From the NCBI RefSeq assembly GCF_000800015.1, contig NZ_JUGR01000001.1:1798001-1862000 (forward strand): DNA of 64,000 bases, read 5' to 3'. Position numbers and translations under genes: made by a program. The stretch comes from Terriglobus sp. TAA 43. GTDB taxonomy: Bacteria; Acidobacteriota; Terriglobia; Terriglobales; Acidobacteriaceae. Below, piece after piece: positions 17,013-26,130 of this stretch. Each line of letters begins with the position of its first letter. Position 1 is the stretch's first letter. The notes under the pieces were generated by a model, which saw only the letters and a program-made list of their open reading frames with translations, did not search any database and was not told the origin of the DNA.

Positions 17013-18212
17013 TTAGTCCTTGTAGGGGTCGAACTCGTTCGCTCCTGCCATCGCCACTCCCACAGGAGTCAGCGTGTGCAGAACGCGAACCGTCTCACCC
17101 TGCTCCGCCAATACCTCCGGCAGACGCTTGTAGCAGTGAGGCGACTCATCCAATCCACCGCCGCGCAGCACGACGTTGGACTGGCGCAGCCAGTCGTTCA
17201 TCATCTCCGGCTTCACCAGACCTTCGCGCTTGCACGCGCCGGTCTTGCGATCGTAGACACCCGCTGCCTGCTTCCTTCCCATCACACGGCCTGCGCCGTG
17301 CACGGTAGAAAACATCGCCGCACGCTGCGCTTCACGAGTCTCTGCATCGACAGCTTCAGTTCCCTCCAAAATCACGGACACCTCACCCATCGTGCCACCC
17401 ACGAATCCACGCTGGCCGGGGAACGCAGGAGTAGCACCCTTACGACACACCCACAGCATGCGACCGTCGTGCTCTTCGTTCCAGGCAAAGTTGTGATGGT
17501 TGTGCACCTCCTCCATCACCTCCGCACCCAACAGACGAGCCACACGAGCGCACACCCAGTCACGGCCTGCATACGCGTACTCACCGCCCAACTGCATCGC
17601 GGCAATGTACTGCGCACCCAGATCGCTCTGCACATCCAGCCACACAGGATCAACCATCATGCCATCCTTCGCTCCCGCCGCCTTGAGGAACCACGTCGCA
17701 ATACCGTGTCCCAAACCACGCGATCCGAAGTGAACGCCAACCCACACGCGGTCCTGCTCATCCGTGAACAGATCCACATAGTGGTTGCCGGAACCAATGG
17801 TGCCCAACTGCGCTTCTGCTTTACGCTTCAGCGGCGCAGCAGCTTCTGTATCCCATCCGGGATGCGCGTTCCGCCCCAGCAGAGCATGTTCGTTGGCCTC
17901 GTTGTTCTTCCGTCCCACACCGAACGACAGCGTGTTCCAGATGTCGTCCATAATGCAGTGGATGTTCGCGCGCAACTCGCTGCCGGGCATATCCAATCGC
18001 ACAGCCTTGTTGCCGCAAGCGATATCAAATCCCACTGCCGTAGGTGAAATTCGCGACTCCGCCGCGATCACTCCGCCAATAGGAACACCGTAGCCCAGGT
18101 GTCCGTCTGCCATCAGCGCAAAGCGTTCCGCGCTCTGGGCGCAAGCCTTCGCCTGTTCCAGCGTGTTGTCTTCATGCACTCCCCATACGGGGATGTTGTC
18201 GATGTACTTCAT
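17013..18212 (-). CDS. rtcB: RtcB RNA ligase/tRNA-splicing ligase
   Basis: 399 residues, normal length for bacterial RtcB. Conserved elements: GFDIACG with the metal ligands D63 and C66, GSGNHYVDL (140-148), VHFGSRGLGHG (160-170), HNHHN (237-241), VCRKGATPA (255-263) and HGAGRVMGRKQA (305-316), in which H305 is the predicted guanylylated His. RtcB joins 2',3'-cyclic phosphate and 5'-OH RNA ends using GTP and Mn2+. No rtcA, archease or sigma-54 activator rtcR is next to it; the gene stands between tsf and recQ on the same strand. It ends at a strong hairpin and tsf also ends at one, so it probably has its own promoter. Confidence 0.95.
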   Translation of the reverse strand: MKYIDNIPVWGVHEDNTLEQAKACAQSAERFALMADGHLGYGVPIGGVIAAESRISPTAVGFDIACGNKAVRLDMPGSELRANIHCIMDDIWNTLSFGVGRKNNEANEHALLGRNAHPGWDTEAAAPLKRKAEAQLGTIGSGNHYVDLFTDEQDRVWVGVHFGSRGLGHGIATWFLKAAGAKDGMMVDPVWLDVQSDLGAQYIAAMQLGGEYAYAGRDWVCARVARLLGAEVMEEVHNHHNFAWNEEHDGRMLWVCRKGATPAFPGQRGFVGGTMGEVSVILEGTEAVDAETREAQRAAMFSTVHGAGRVMGRKQAAGVYDRKTGACKREGLVKPEMMNDWLRQSNVVLRGGGLDESPHCYKRLPEVLAEQGETVRVLHTLTPVGVAMAGANEFDPYKD

Positions 18213-18318
18213 CTTCCTCGTCTTTCCTTTCTAATCACGCCGCACGGCTGTTCCTCGCACATGCGCAATCGGGGTTGGGTTGCGTCCGCGGCGCTCCTCG
18301 CGTTGTACGCAAAAGAAA

Positions 18319-18342
18319 GAGCCCGGGCTGTCGCCCGGGCTC
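18319..18342 (-). terminator. Terminator after tsf
   Basis: Perfect 10-bp stem GAGCCCGGGC/GCCCGGGCTC with a 4-nt loop, followed on the minus strand by TTTCTTTTG. It is a textbook intrinsic terminator for the rpsB-tsf unit. Confidence 0.85.
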
Positions 18343-18366
18343 GTTGGTACCGATCTGGAGTGAGGC

Positions 18367-19029
18367 TTATGCCTGCGGCTCCTCGGAAACTACAACCTTT
18401 GCCTGAGCAAACGTTGCGTTCGGCTCGCCGATCTTGAATCGGGCGAAACGACGCACCGTGATGTTCTCGCCCATCTTGCCAACCTGCGTGGCAATGATTT
18501 GGGCAACAGTCTGCGACTGTTCCTTGATGAACGGCTGATCGAGCAAGCAAACTTCCTCGTAGAACTTGCCCATCTTGCCTTCGAGCATCTTCTCGATAAT
18601 GTTTGCAGGCTTGCCGCTTGCAGCAGCCTGTGCGCGGTAGATTTCCTTCTCGCGCTCGATGTCTGCCTCGGTCACTTCATCACGGCCGATGAAGCGCGGA
18701 TCAACAGCAGCAATGTGCATTGCGATATCGCGCAGCAGATCCTGGAAGCCATCGGTACGAGCCACGAAGTCACTCTCGCAAGCCAGTTCCACCATCACGC
18801 CGATCTTGCCGCCAGCGTGAATGTAGGTGCCCACAGCGCCTTCGTTTGCAGCACGCGAAGCCTTCTTCGCAGCCGACGCCATGCCGCGCTTACGCAGCAC
18901 AACGAATGCATTTTCCATATCGCCAGCGGCCTCCTGAAGCGCCTTCAGGCAATCGCCCATCGGAGCGCCGCTCTTCTCGCGGAGTTCCTTCACCAGCTTT
19001 GCATCAATCTTCACGGTCTCGGTAGCCAT
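18367..19029 (-). CDS. tsf: Translation elongation factor Ts
   Basis: 220 residues from the ATG at 19027-19029. The start was chosen because MATETVKIDAKLVKELREKS matches the usual EF-Ts N-terminal UBA region and the residues upstream do not. The TDFV-like core appears as ACESDFVARTDGF (about 77-89), which contacts EF-Tu. The protein is shorter than E. coli EF-Ts (about 283) and carries one core subdomain, as in many Gram-positive and acidobacterial forms. It recycles EF-Tu from GDP to GTP. It follows rpsB by 93 bp with a hairpin between, so the level relative to S2 may be tuned. Confidence 0.96.
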   Translation of the reverse strand: MATETVKIDAKLVKELREKSGAPMGDCLKALQEAAGDMENAFVVLRKRGMASAAKKASRAANEGAVGTYIHAGGKIGVMVELACESDFVARTDGFQDLLRDIAMHIAAVDPRFIGRDEVTEADIEREKEIYRAQAAASGKPANIIEKMLEGKMGKFYEEVCLLDQPFIKEQSQTVAQIIATQVGKMGENITVRRFARFKIGEPNATFAQAKVVVSEEPQA

Positions 19030-19075
19030 CGTGTTTGTATCCTTTACTGTTTTGAAACAATCACTGCACACACAA

Positions 19076-19099
19076 AGAGCGTGGCGGCAGCCACGCTCT
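19076..19099 (-). terminator. Hairpin between rpsB and tsf
   Basis: Perfect 10-bp stem AGAGCGTGGC/GCCACGCTCT with a GGCA loop; the minus-strand tail is TTTGTGTG. It probably attenuates rpsB read-through into tsf rather than ending it completely. Confidence 0.55.
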
Positions 19100-19122
19100 C
19101 CGTGTAAATCATTCGGAGAAGC

Positions 19123-20043
19123 TTACGCGCCTGCTTCCGCTGCCACCGGCTCATCAGCATCGGTGTCAGACGTCGGCTGCTTGCGGATACCGCCGCCCAG
19201 AGCTGCGTTGAGATCAACCGTCTCTTCTTCAGCTTCCTCAGCAGCAGTCGTTGCAACAGGGTTGGACTCCTGCGATTCCTCGTCCTCAAGGCCAACGAAG
19301 TGCGACTCGGTTGCAACCGGCGTCACATCGGCGTACTCGCTGGCGATCGACTTGTCGCCGATCATCTGCACACCCTCGAAGGCCGAATCGGCAATCTTCG
19401 TGGTGAACAGGCGAATGGCGCGCAGAGCGTCATCGTTGCCCGGGATCACGTAGTCCACAACGGTCGGATCGCAGTTCGTGTCCACAACAGCCACAACAGG
19501 AATGCCCAGCTTGCGAGCTTCCGAAACGGCAATCGCTTCGTTGTTGCTGTCGATCACGAAGATCGCGTCCGGCAGGCGGCGCATGTTCTTGATACCGGCC
19601 AGGTTCGTGTGCAGAGCCTTACGCTCGCGCTCCAGGCGGATAACTTCCTTCTTCGTCATCAGCTCAAAGCGGCCGTCCACTGCCATCTCGTCCAGCTCAG
19701 CAAGACGCTTTACGCTCTTCTGGCAGGTAACCCAGTTGGTCAGCAGACCACCGAGCCAGCGGCTGTTGATGTACGGCATGCCAGCGCGGTTCGCTTCTTC
19801 AGCAACTGCATCCTGTGCCTGGCGCTTGGTGCCTACGAACAGGATCACCTTACCGGTCGAGGTCAGGTCGGTGACGAACTTCGACGCTTCCTTGAACATC
19901 TTCAGCGTCTTCTGCAGGTCGATGATGTAAATGCCGTTACGTTCGCCGAAGATATATTCCTTCATCTTCGGGTTCCAACGCTTGGTCTGGTGGCCGAAGT
20001 GTACGCCGGCTTCCAGCAGTTCCTTCATTGTGATCGATGCCAT
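19123..20043 (-). CDS. rpsB: 30S ribosomal protein S2
   Basis: 306 residues from the ATG at 20041-20043. The N-terminus [20 protein letters not shown] is diagnostic of S2 and fixes the start. The RNA-binding core continues with [21 protein letters not shown] and ends near residue 232; GTKRQAQDA and [11 protein letters not shown] are typical. A further 70 acidic residues ([10 protein letters not shown] and [14 protein letters not shown]) form a low-complexity tail absent from E. coli S2. S2 joins the 30S subunit late and helps position S1. The gene is followed by tsf, the usual pairing. Confidence 0.97.
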   Translation of the reverse strand: MASITMKELLEAGVHFGHQTKRWNPKMKEYIFGERNGIYIIDLQKTLKMFKEASKFVTDLTSTGKVILFVGTKRQAQDAVAEEANRAGMPYINSRWLGGLLTNWVTCQKSVKRLAELDEMAVDGRFELMTKKEVIRLERERKALHTNLAGIKNMRRLPDAIFVIDSNNEAIAVSEARKLGIPVVAVVDTNCDPTVVDYVIPGNDDALRAIRLFTTKIADSAFEGVQMIGDKSIASEYADVTPVATESHFVGLEDEESQESNPVATTAAEEAEEETVDLNAALGGGIRKQPTSDTDADEPVAAEAGA

Positions 20044-20135
20044 TATCGGCTCCTTGTATGCGGCATCCCGACGGATCAGGCCGGGATTAATCCCGTTCGT
20101 CTGGGAGATTGAACTCCTGAGGGTTTTACTGCAAG

Positions 20136-20166
20136 GCGGCGGATGATCATACAAACCATCCGCCGC
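20136..20166 (-). promoter_or_regulatory. Hairpin in the rpsI-rpsB intergenic region
   Basis: A 10-bp stem GCGGCGGATG/CATCCGCCGC with an 11-nt loop lies 25 bp past the rpsI stop and about 93 bp before rpsB. There is no T tract on the minus strand, so it fits an RNA leader element for S2 or an mRNA-processing site better than a terminator. Confidence 0.45.
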
Positions 20167-20190
20167 AGGACTTGAGCCAGACCCCAGCGA

Positions 20191-20586
<396 letters not shown>

Positions 20587-20613
20587 ATCTCTTCTCTATC
20601 CTTCGCGAACGGG

Positions 20614-21045
20614 TTACGCCACTACCAGTGGCTGGGGCTGCTGAGCATCGTGCGGGTGCTTGTCACCCTTGTAGACCTTCAGCTTGGTCGCCATCTGGCG
20701 GCCCAGCTTGCTCTTCGGCAGCATGCCCTTGATGGCCTGCTCCACAATCGCTTCCGGCTTACGAGCCAGCAGCTTCGTGAACTCTTCTTCACGCAGACCG
20801 CCCGGGAAACCCGTGTAACGGCGATACAGCTTCTGCTGCGACTTCAGACCCGTCAGTACAATCTTCTCGGCGTTGATCACAATGACGTGATCGCCGGTGT
20901 CAATGTACGGGGTGTACTGTGTGTTGTTCTTGCCGCTGAGAACGCGCGCGGCACCGCTGGCCAGACGGCCCAGGGTCTTTCCGCTGGCGTCCACAACGAA
21001 CCACTTACGGTTCAAATCCTTCGAACTGGGTACAAACGTCGACAT
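20614..21045 (-). CDS. rplM: 50S ribosomal protein L13
   Basis: 143 residues. Family motifs: [18 protein letters not shown] (14-31), [20 protein letters not shown] (about 48-67), [13 protein letters not shown] and the [14 protein letters not shown] region near 110. A GAAGGAAG ribosome site precedes the ATG (21043-21045). L13 is an early-assembly 23S rRNA-binding protein. It heads the rplM-rpsI pair; a small hairpin lies about 75 bp upstream. Confidence 0.98.
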   Translation of the reverse strand: MSTFVPSSKDLNRKWFVVDASGKTLGRLASGAARVLSGKNNTQYTPYIDTGDHVIVINAEKIVLTGLKSQQKLYRRYTGFPGGLREEEFTKLLARKPEAIVEQAIKGMLPKSKLGRQMATKLKVYKGDKHPHDAQQPQPLVVA

Positions 21046-21600
21046 CGAGTCTTCCTTCGTTACTGCAAATTTCGTAAATCTAACTACAACTCAACCAATG
21101 TCTCGTGCACACGCAAAGAACCCCTCTCGGGGCTATTTCCGCTGAATGCGAGTGGGTGCTGTGCCGGAACTGAAACTCTTCGCCCGCCGCAGCCCGAATT
21201 GCTCCAGGCCACCTGCTCCGAAGACCCCAACGGCTCACTCAAGAGCCGACGTCCGCAGGATCCACCGCGTCACCGCCTCCGCATCCCCAAAAGCCCAAAT
21301 ACGGCCTCAGGCATGCAGACGCAAGTCTGCGCGAGTTCCTAGAATATCCGGTATCCGAACAGGAGTCAACATCGATACTCCCTGAAACTTGGCTGAAATT
21401 TTAGCGGTTTCTGGCGACCGGATCACAAACGGCTTTTGCGCCATGCGGTCCTACGCTCCTCTATATATCACCGGCAGAACACAACACCGCCGGCATTTGC
21501 CCGGGATTTCGAATCATGCAACCATGCAGCTTAGAAGACCTTCTTTCCCAAAGCCAACCGCTGAAAGCCAGCACACAGCCGCAGAGGAATAGCCGCACGC
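21046..21600. other. Divergent intergenic region, rplM leader and acyltransferase upstream
   Basis: 555 bp without a supported gene. On the minus strand, the rplM leader contains a short hairpin CCCC-GAGA-GGGG (near 21121-21132) followed by TTCTTTG, which could attenuate rplM. Near 21315-21330 there is a 6-bp stem GCAGAC/GTCTGC closed by a GCAA tetraloop. I could not identify a good -35/-10 pair for either gene. Short ORFs here show no ribosome site or family resemblance. Confidence 0.45.
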
Positions 21601-22782
21601 ATGAGTCAAGAGAAGACAAACACTGGCGAGATTGCCCGCCAGCACGATCTGGATGCTCTTACGGGCCTGCGGTTTTTCGCAGCACTTTCTGTTTTTGCGG
21701 CGCACTTCTTTGTCTACGAGCTTTGGTTTGCACACCCCAGTCCGGCTATCTCCTCCATTCGCAATGGATTCACCGACTCGGTCTACGTCTTCTTTGTCCT
21801 GTCGGGCTTCATCCTGACGATTGCCTACGAGCGGATGGAATCCAGCGCACCCGACTGGGATGCGCGTAAGAAATTCTGGATTGCGCGGTTTGCGCGCATG
21901 TACCCGGTCTATCTACTGGCATTCGCCTGGTTTGCGCCGTTTATCTTGCACCATCGGTTTCTGACTGAACCCACAGGGCTGGCAACACGTAAGGCAGTGG
22001 GGTCAGGCCTGGCATCAGTCTTCCTCGTCCAGTCATGGATCAGTGACCGCTTTGCCGTGTCGTGGAATGGTCCCGCATGGACACTATCTATTGAGACCGG
22101 GTTTTATCTCATGTTCCCGTGGTTGCTGCGGGGCATCGTGCGCCTTGGCACGGCTGGCCTTGTCGCACTTGGAGCAGTCATGTGCCTGCTCGCGGGATGG
22201 GCCTATGGCCTTCCCCCTATCCTCGATAACCATGCCCGCAATCCAGTCACAATGTTGCCCGTGTTTGTTCTGGGTATCATTGCCGCACGACTCTATCTCC
22301 GGTGGCATTCACTTCCACAGGCGCGTTTCGCCATACTTCTACCCATCCCCGCCGTCCTGTACCTCACGGTTGCCAATGCACAGTGGCTTCCGTCCGGCGT
22401 TCTTCCCAACACCGCCAAGTTCTTGAGCATCGTGTGCCTGATCTACGGTTTGGCAAGCAGGGGATGGCCAAGCCGCCTGCTTAGCAGGCCCATCATGGTG
22501 CTGTTGGGAGAAGCAAGCTATTCCTTCTACCTGCTCCAGCTTGCCGTGTATTACTCCGTGCTCTGGGTCTGGCTGCGCTTCTCTTCGCGAGACCTCTTGA
22601 CCGTAACCCCGGGCGAGGCACCGCAGCAGCACTGGTGGGGTTTCCTTCTTCTACTTGCAATCAATCAGGCAGTGGCTCTGCTGGCGTTCATCTACATCGA
22701 ACGCCCGCTTCGCATCACGTTGCGCAACCGCCTGGGAATTCGCTTCGTGAAAAAGCCCTTACCGCGACCGGCCGTCATGTAG
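21601..22782 (+). CDS. Membrane acyltransferase (OafA/acyltransferase-3 family)
   Basis: 393 residues with about ten hydrophobic helices. The opening LDALTGLRFFAALSVFAAHF (residues 17-36) carries the catalytic-type His, and FWIARFARMYPVYLLAF near 88-104 is the family's Arg-rich segment. WNGPAWTLSIETGFYLMFPW is the conserved Glu-containing motif. It probably transfers an acyl group to an envelope sugar. The gene faces the glycosyltransferase at 22821 convergently with 38 bp between stops. It resembles but is not a recent copy of the acyltransferases at 13.2 and 24.5 kb. Confidence 0.88.
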   Translation: MSQEKTNTGEIARQHDLDALTGLRFFAALSVFAAHFFVYELWFAHPSPAISSIRNGFTDSVYVFFVLSGFILTIAYERMESSAPDWDARKKFWIARFARMYPVYLLAFAWFAPFILHHRFLTEPTGLATRKAVGSGLASVFLVQSWISDRFAVSWNGPAWTLSIETGFYLMFPWLLRGIVRLGTAGLVALGAVMCLLAGWAYGLPPILDNHARNPVTMLPVFVLGIIAARLYLRWHSLPQARFAILLPIPAVLYLTVANAQWLPSGVLPNTAKFLSIVCLIYGLASRGWPSRLLSRPIMVLLGEASYSFYLLQLAVYYSVLWVWLRFSSRDLLTVTPGEAPQQHWWGFLLLLAINQAVALLAFIYIERPLRITLRNRLGIRFVKKPLPRPAVM

Positions 22783-22820
22783 TCCCCCCTCACGACCAGA
22801 AATCCTGAGGGCCGCAAGCA

Positions 22821-24392
22821 TTATCCCGGCGAGATTGGCAACGCCTTTGCCTTCTTGTGTTTCCGCTGCGGCGTGACCCCATCCTTCGCGTCCAGACGGT
22901 ACACAATCATCACGTTCCGGTCCGGATCATCCATTGCCGGAAACTCCGCCACGCGCGTCAACCGGTAAAACTTGTTCAGCGCCTCCATCTTGTCGTCCTC
23001 AATGGAGTTCCACGACACGAACCACCCCGGCTTATACGCCGCAATGCGGTCCTCCAGATCCATCGTGCCAAAGTCGTCACAGATGCTGGGAACGCCCGTC
23101 ATCAGCGACAGGTCACTTCCCGAGATCGACAACACCGTATGGCTGTGGGTCGGGTCTAGTTCCACAATTCGCTCAATCCGGTTCGCCGCCGTTTGAAACG
23201 TGTACTCCGGATGACGCATATAGCTCACCGTCACATGCGCTTCGCGCCCCACCAGCAGCACCAGCAACGACGCAAACGCCAGCGAAGCAGAAGGATGCCA
23301 CGCAGCAATATGCAGCGCGGCACGCGCCATCAGCAGAATCAGCGGCACCGCCACCACAACGTAGTACCGCGGCTGCATGTTCGCGTGGTACGCCAGGAAG
23401 AACAGATACCCCGTCACCCACAGCAGCAACGACACAAACAGCGGATCGCGCCACGTCTTCTTGTGGAAACCCGCCAGCACCACCAGGGCAATCGCCAGCG
23501 GATACAACAACTCCCCCATCCACGTGCCGTTCTTCAGCGTGTTGCCAACCGTCTCCCAGAAAGGCAGCCCTGCAATGGTCGTATTGTTCGCCGCAAACAG
23601 ATAGCGGAAGTCATTCCAGTAGCCGCGATACAGCAGCCACGCAATGTAGCCGCCCCAAAGTATGGCGACAGTACCACCTGTCACAGCCGCAATGCGCAAC
23701 ACCCGCCGCCGTTGCCACTCTGCAGCATCCGCCAACATGTACGCGACTGCTGGCAGAAGAAACACCGCGGTCGTCTTGGTGCCAATCATCAACGACACCA
23801 GCCCCCCTACAAGAACAGCAAACAAGACACGCTGTCGTTCCGTGGAAGCACTTCGAGTCGCCTGCGCCGCCAACAACGACAGCAATGTCAACAACACCAG
23901 CAGCGGCTCAAGAATCGCCATGCGCGTAAACACGTACAGGAACGAACTCGTAGCCATCAACAACACAGCAGCGGCGGTAAACATCCATCGCAGGTGTTTT
24001 GACTCGTCCTCTCGCGCCTCATGCTGCAGCACCACAAACGAACACACCAGCACACCGGCAAACACAAACACGGTCAGCGCACGCGCCGCTACAATTCCCA
24101 CACCGGCAAAGCGAAAGACCAATCCTTCTAACAGCGGCCACACCGGCAGCGCCGCAGCAGGATTAAAGTCACCGGGCAATCGCCACGTTCCACGCAGATA
24201 ATGTCGGATGGCCGCGTCGCCATACCAACCCTCATCGGTGTACTTCGCCCAGTCCACCCACGGCGACCGGTTCGGAAAATCTGCGCGTAGATGCACCAGG
24301 TGCAAAGCCCAGAACACACCTGCCAGCAGGAGAAGCAGCGCGGGTATGATCAGCGTCTTTTTCCTACCGTACCGGCCACCTGCCAATTGCAT
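22821..24392 (-). CDS. GT-C (ArnT/PMT-like, GT39) glycosyltransferase
   Basis: 523 residues. An N-terminal helix (about 13-33) is followed by a periplasmic loop with YTDEGWYGDAAIRHYLRG (52-69); the acidic pair in DEGWY fits the catalytic loop of GT-C enzymes that use polyprenyl-phosphate sugars. About ten further helices follow and a soluble C-terminal domain starts near 400 (HPEYTF to the end). Such enzymes attach sugars to lipids, proteins or glycans on the outer face of the inner membrane. Acceptor and donor are unknown. It lies between two acyltransferase genes, suggesting surface polysaccharide or glycolipid work. The C-terminus is Lys-rich. Confidence 0.8.
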   Translation of the reverse strand: MQLAGGRYGRKKTLIIPALLLLLAGVFWALHLVHLRADFPNRSPWVDWAKYTDEGWYGDAAIRHYLRGTWRLPGDFNPAAALPVWPLLEGLVFRFAGVGIVAARALTVFVFAGVLVCSFVVLQHEAREDESKHLRWMFTAAAVLLMATSSFLYVFTRMAILEPLLVLLTLLSLLAAQATRSASTERQRVLFAVLVGGLVSLMIGTKTTAVFLLPAVAYMLADAAEWQRRRVLRIAAVTGGTVAILWGGYIAWLLYRGYWNDFRYLFAANNTTIAGLPFWETVGNTLKNGTWMGELLYPLAIALVVLAGFHKKTWRDPLFVSLLLWVTGYLFFLAYHANMQPRYYVVVAVPLILLMARAALHIAAWHPSASLAFASLLVLLVGREAHVTVSYMRHPEYTFQTAANRIERIVELDPTHSHTVLSISGSDLSLMTGVPSICDDFGTMDLEDRIAAYKPGWFVSWNSIEDDKMEALNKFYRLTRVAEFPAMDDPDRNVMIVYRLDAKDGVTPQRKHKKAKALPISPG

Positions 24393-24563
24393 CCGTTCTC
24401 TCCGCGCGCCATTCAGTCACGCCATTACAGGGCGCAATATCAGGGACAATATATCTCCCCATTCTAGAGTCTTGACTCACACATCCATCACGCCGCGTCG
24501 CACCGCTCATCAGAACAAGCCAATGCGCATGCTACGCTACACCAACAACCCGGATACCTTTAC

Positions 24564-25769
24564 ATGCCTCAAACACAGCAGTCGGCACGTTACTTCGCCC
24601 CCATCGATTTCCGTACGCGCTTTCCTGCTTTGGATGGCCTTCGCGCACTCGCCATTTGCGGTGTCTTCGCCGCTCACTACGGCGGCGGCTCCCACGGCGG
24701 AAAAATTCTCAATCTCATCAATCTGCTGCGTGGCTACGGATCGCTGGGCGTCGACCTCTTCTTCGTGCTCTCTGGCTTTCTCATCACAGGCATCCTGTAT
24801 GACACGCTCGGCGATAGCCGATACTTCTTGCGCTTCTTCGCGCGACGCAGCCTTCGCATCTTTCCCATCTACTATCTGGTCTTCGCAGTCCTTCTACTGC
24901 TGACTCCCATCGCGCTCTACCAATGGCACTGGGGACACGCGCTCTTCCTGATCTACATGGGAAACTTTCTGGGCAACTACGACTTTTCGTACTACTCGGT
25001 TGAGTCGCAGCGCAGCCACATGCTGCTGGCAAACATCGGCCATTTCTGGTCGCTTTGCGTGGAAGAGCAGTTTTATATGCTGTGGCCCATTGCGGTCTTC
25101 CTGCTTCGGAAACGTCGCAATATATTCATTGCGGGCGTCACAATCTCCCTGCTGGCCATCGCGCTCCGCGCCGCAGAATTCGCATGGCAGGGACCAGTCG
25201 TCGCAGAACGTTGGATCGTTCGCACACTGCCTTTCCGCATGGATGCGTTGCTCATAGGTGGCATGCTCGCACTCCTGCTCCGCGGTCCGCACGCGGATCG
25301 CATACAGCGGAGTTGCAAGTGGGTGTTCCTCGCCGGAACCGCGGCCTCAATCGCGATCTTCGTCTTGTCTCCGGAGTACGATTCAGCCTGGGGAATGATT
25401 GTAGGACTCACCGTTTACGCACTCGCCTTCGCTGGGCTTATCGGCATGACGTTGCGTACCGGCGGTCCTGCGTATCGCCTGTTCAATCTCAAGCCGCTAC
25501 GCGTCCTCGGAAAGTACAGCTATGGCTTTTACATCTACCATCTGCTCTTCCGCTGGGTCTGGATCGAATTCCTCGTCTGGTGTTTCGGGAAATTTCACTC
25601 GATGGCAGTGGGAGGCGTCGTTGCTCTGACAACAAACTTCGTCGTCACGTTCCTCGTATCCAAGGTCAGCTATGACTACTTTGAATCACGCTTCCTGCGC
25701 TACAAGATCCACTTCGAATACGATCGCGAACTGACATCTCATCGCCACGCCTTCACGACCGAATCCTAG
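24564..25769 (+). CDS. Membrane acyltransferase (OafA/acyltransferase-3 family)
   Basis: 401 residues. FPALDGLRALAICGVFAAHY near 19-38 is the family signature with its His; LGVDLFFVLSGFLITGIL (about 62-79) and FLRFFARRSLRIFPIYYLVF near 88-107 are the next conserved helices; FWSLCVEEQFYMLWP (about 158-172) is the Glu motif. It is divergent from the glycosyltransferase at 22821 across 171 bp, so the two may share regulation. No SGNH domain is fused. Likely role is O-acylation of surface glycans; the acceptor is unknown. Confidence 0.9.
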   Translation: MPQTQQSARYFAPIDFRTRFPALDGLRALAICGVFAAHYGGGSHGGKILNLINLLRGYGSLGVDLFFVLSGFLITGILYDTLGDSRYFLRFFARRSLRIFPIYYLVFAVLLLLTPIALYQWHWGHALFLIYMGNFLGNYDFSYYSVESQRSHMLLANIGHFWSLCVEEQFYMLWPIAVFLLRKRRNIFIAGVTISLLAIALRAAEFAWQGPVVAERWIVRTLPFRMDALLIGGMLALLLRGPHADRIQRSCKWVFLAGTAASIAIFVLSPEYDSAWGMIVGLTVYALAFAGLIGMTLRTGGPAYRLFNLKPLRVLGKYSYGFYIYHLLFRWVWIEFLVWCFGKFHSMAVGGVVALTTNFVVTFLVSKVSYDYFESRFLRYKIHFEYDRELTSHRHAFTTES

Positions 25770-26130
25770 TGTGATCAGGAACTCAGTTCACTTTGGAGTG
25801 TTTTGATCGCCCTCGGAGTCGTGAGACGCTTGCCATATGCGTGCGGAAGACGTGACGTATCAGATAGTCACCCTAAGCCATACGCCGCGCCTATTAAGTG
25901 CATTGAAAGCACGTATCCGCAAAGTACGAAAACAAACATACCGCTTGATGCCCTGACGTAATAAGCCAGATATCAGGCATAGGCCTCGCCTGTGGGCAGG
26001 GCAAGTGCAGGTGGCGCCGGATCACCGCAAGGTCACGCAGAGCATCGAGCTCAAACGCGCGTCCGCCACGTGCACGGACGCCCAATTGCTCTATAGGCAT
26101 GCGTAGGCATCATCCATTGCAAGTGCTGGT
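25770..26130. other. Convergent intergenic region
   Basis: 361 bp between the stops of the acyltransferase and the ABC permease. No gene is seen. A 7-bp inverted repeat GCGTCCG/CGGACGC lies at 26059-26081 and could end the minus-strand permease transcript, though no T tract follows. An ATPase gene that would be expected after the permease is not present. Confidence 0.5.

Noticed and set aside
21046-21600. tRNA or other stable RNA gene in the large rplM upstream gap
   Set aside because: I looked for the cloverleaf pattern and a TTCGA-type T-loop on both strands and found none in the right arrangement.
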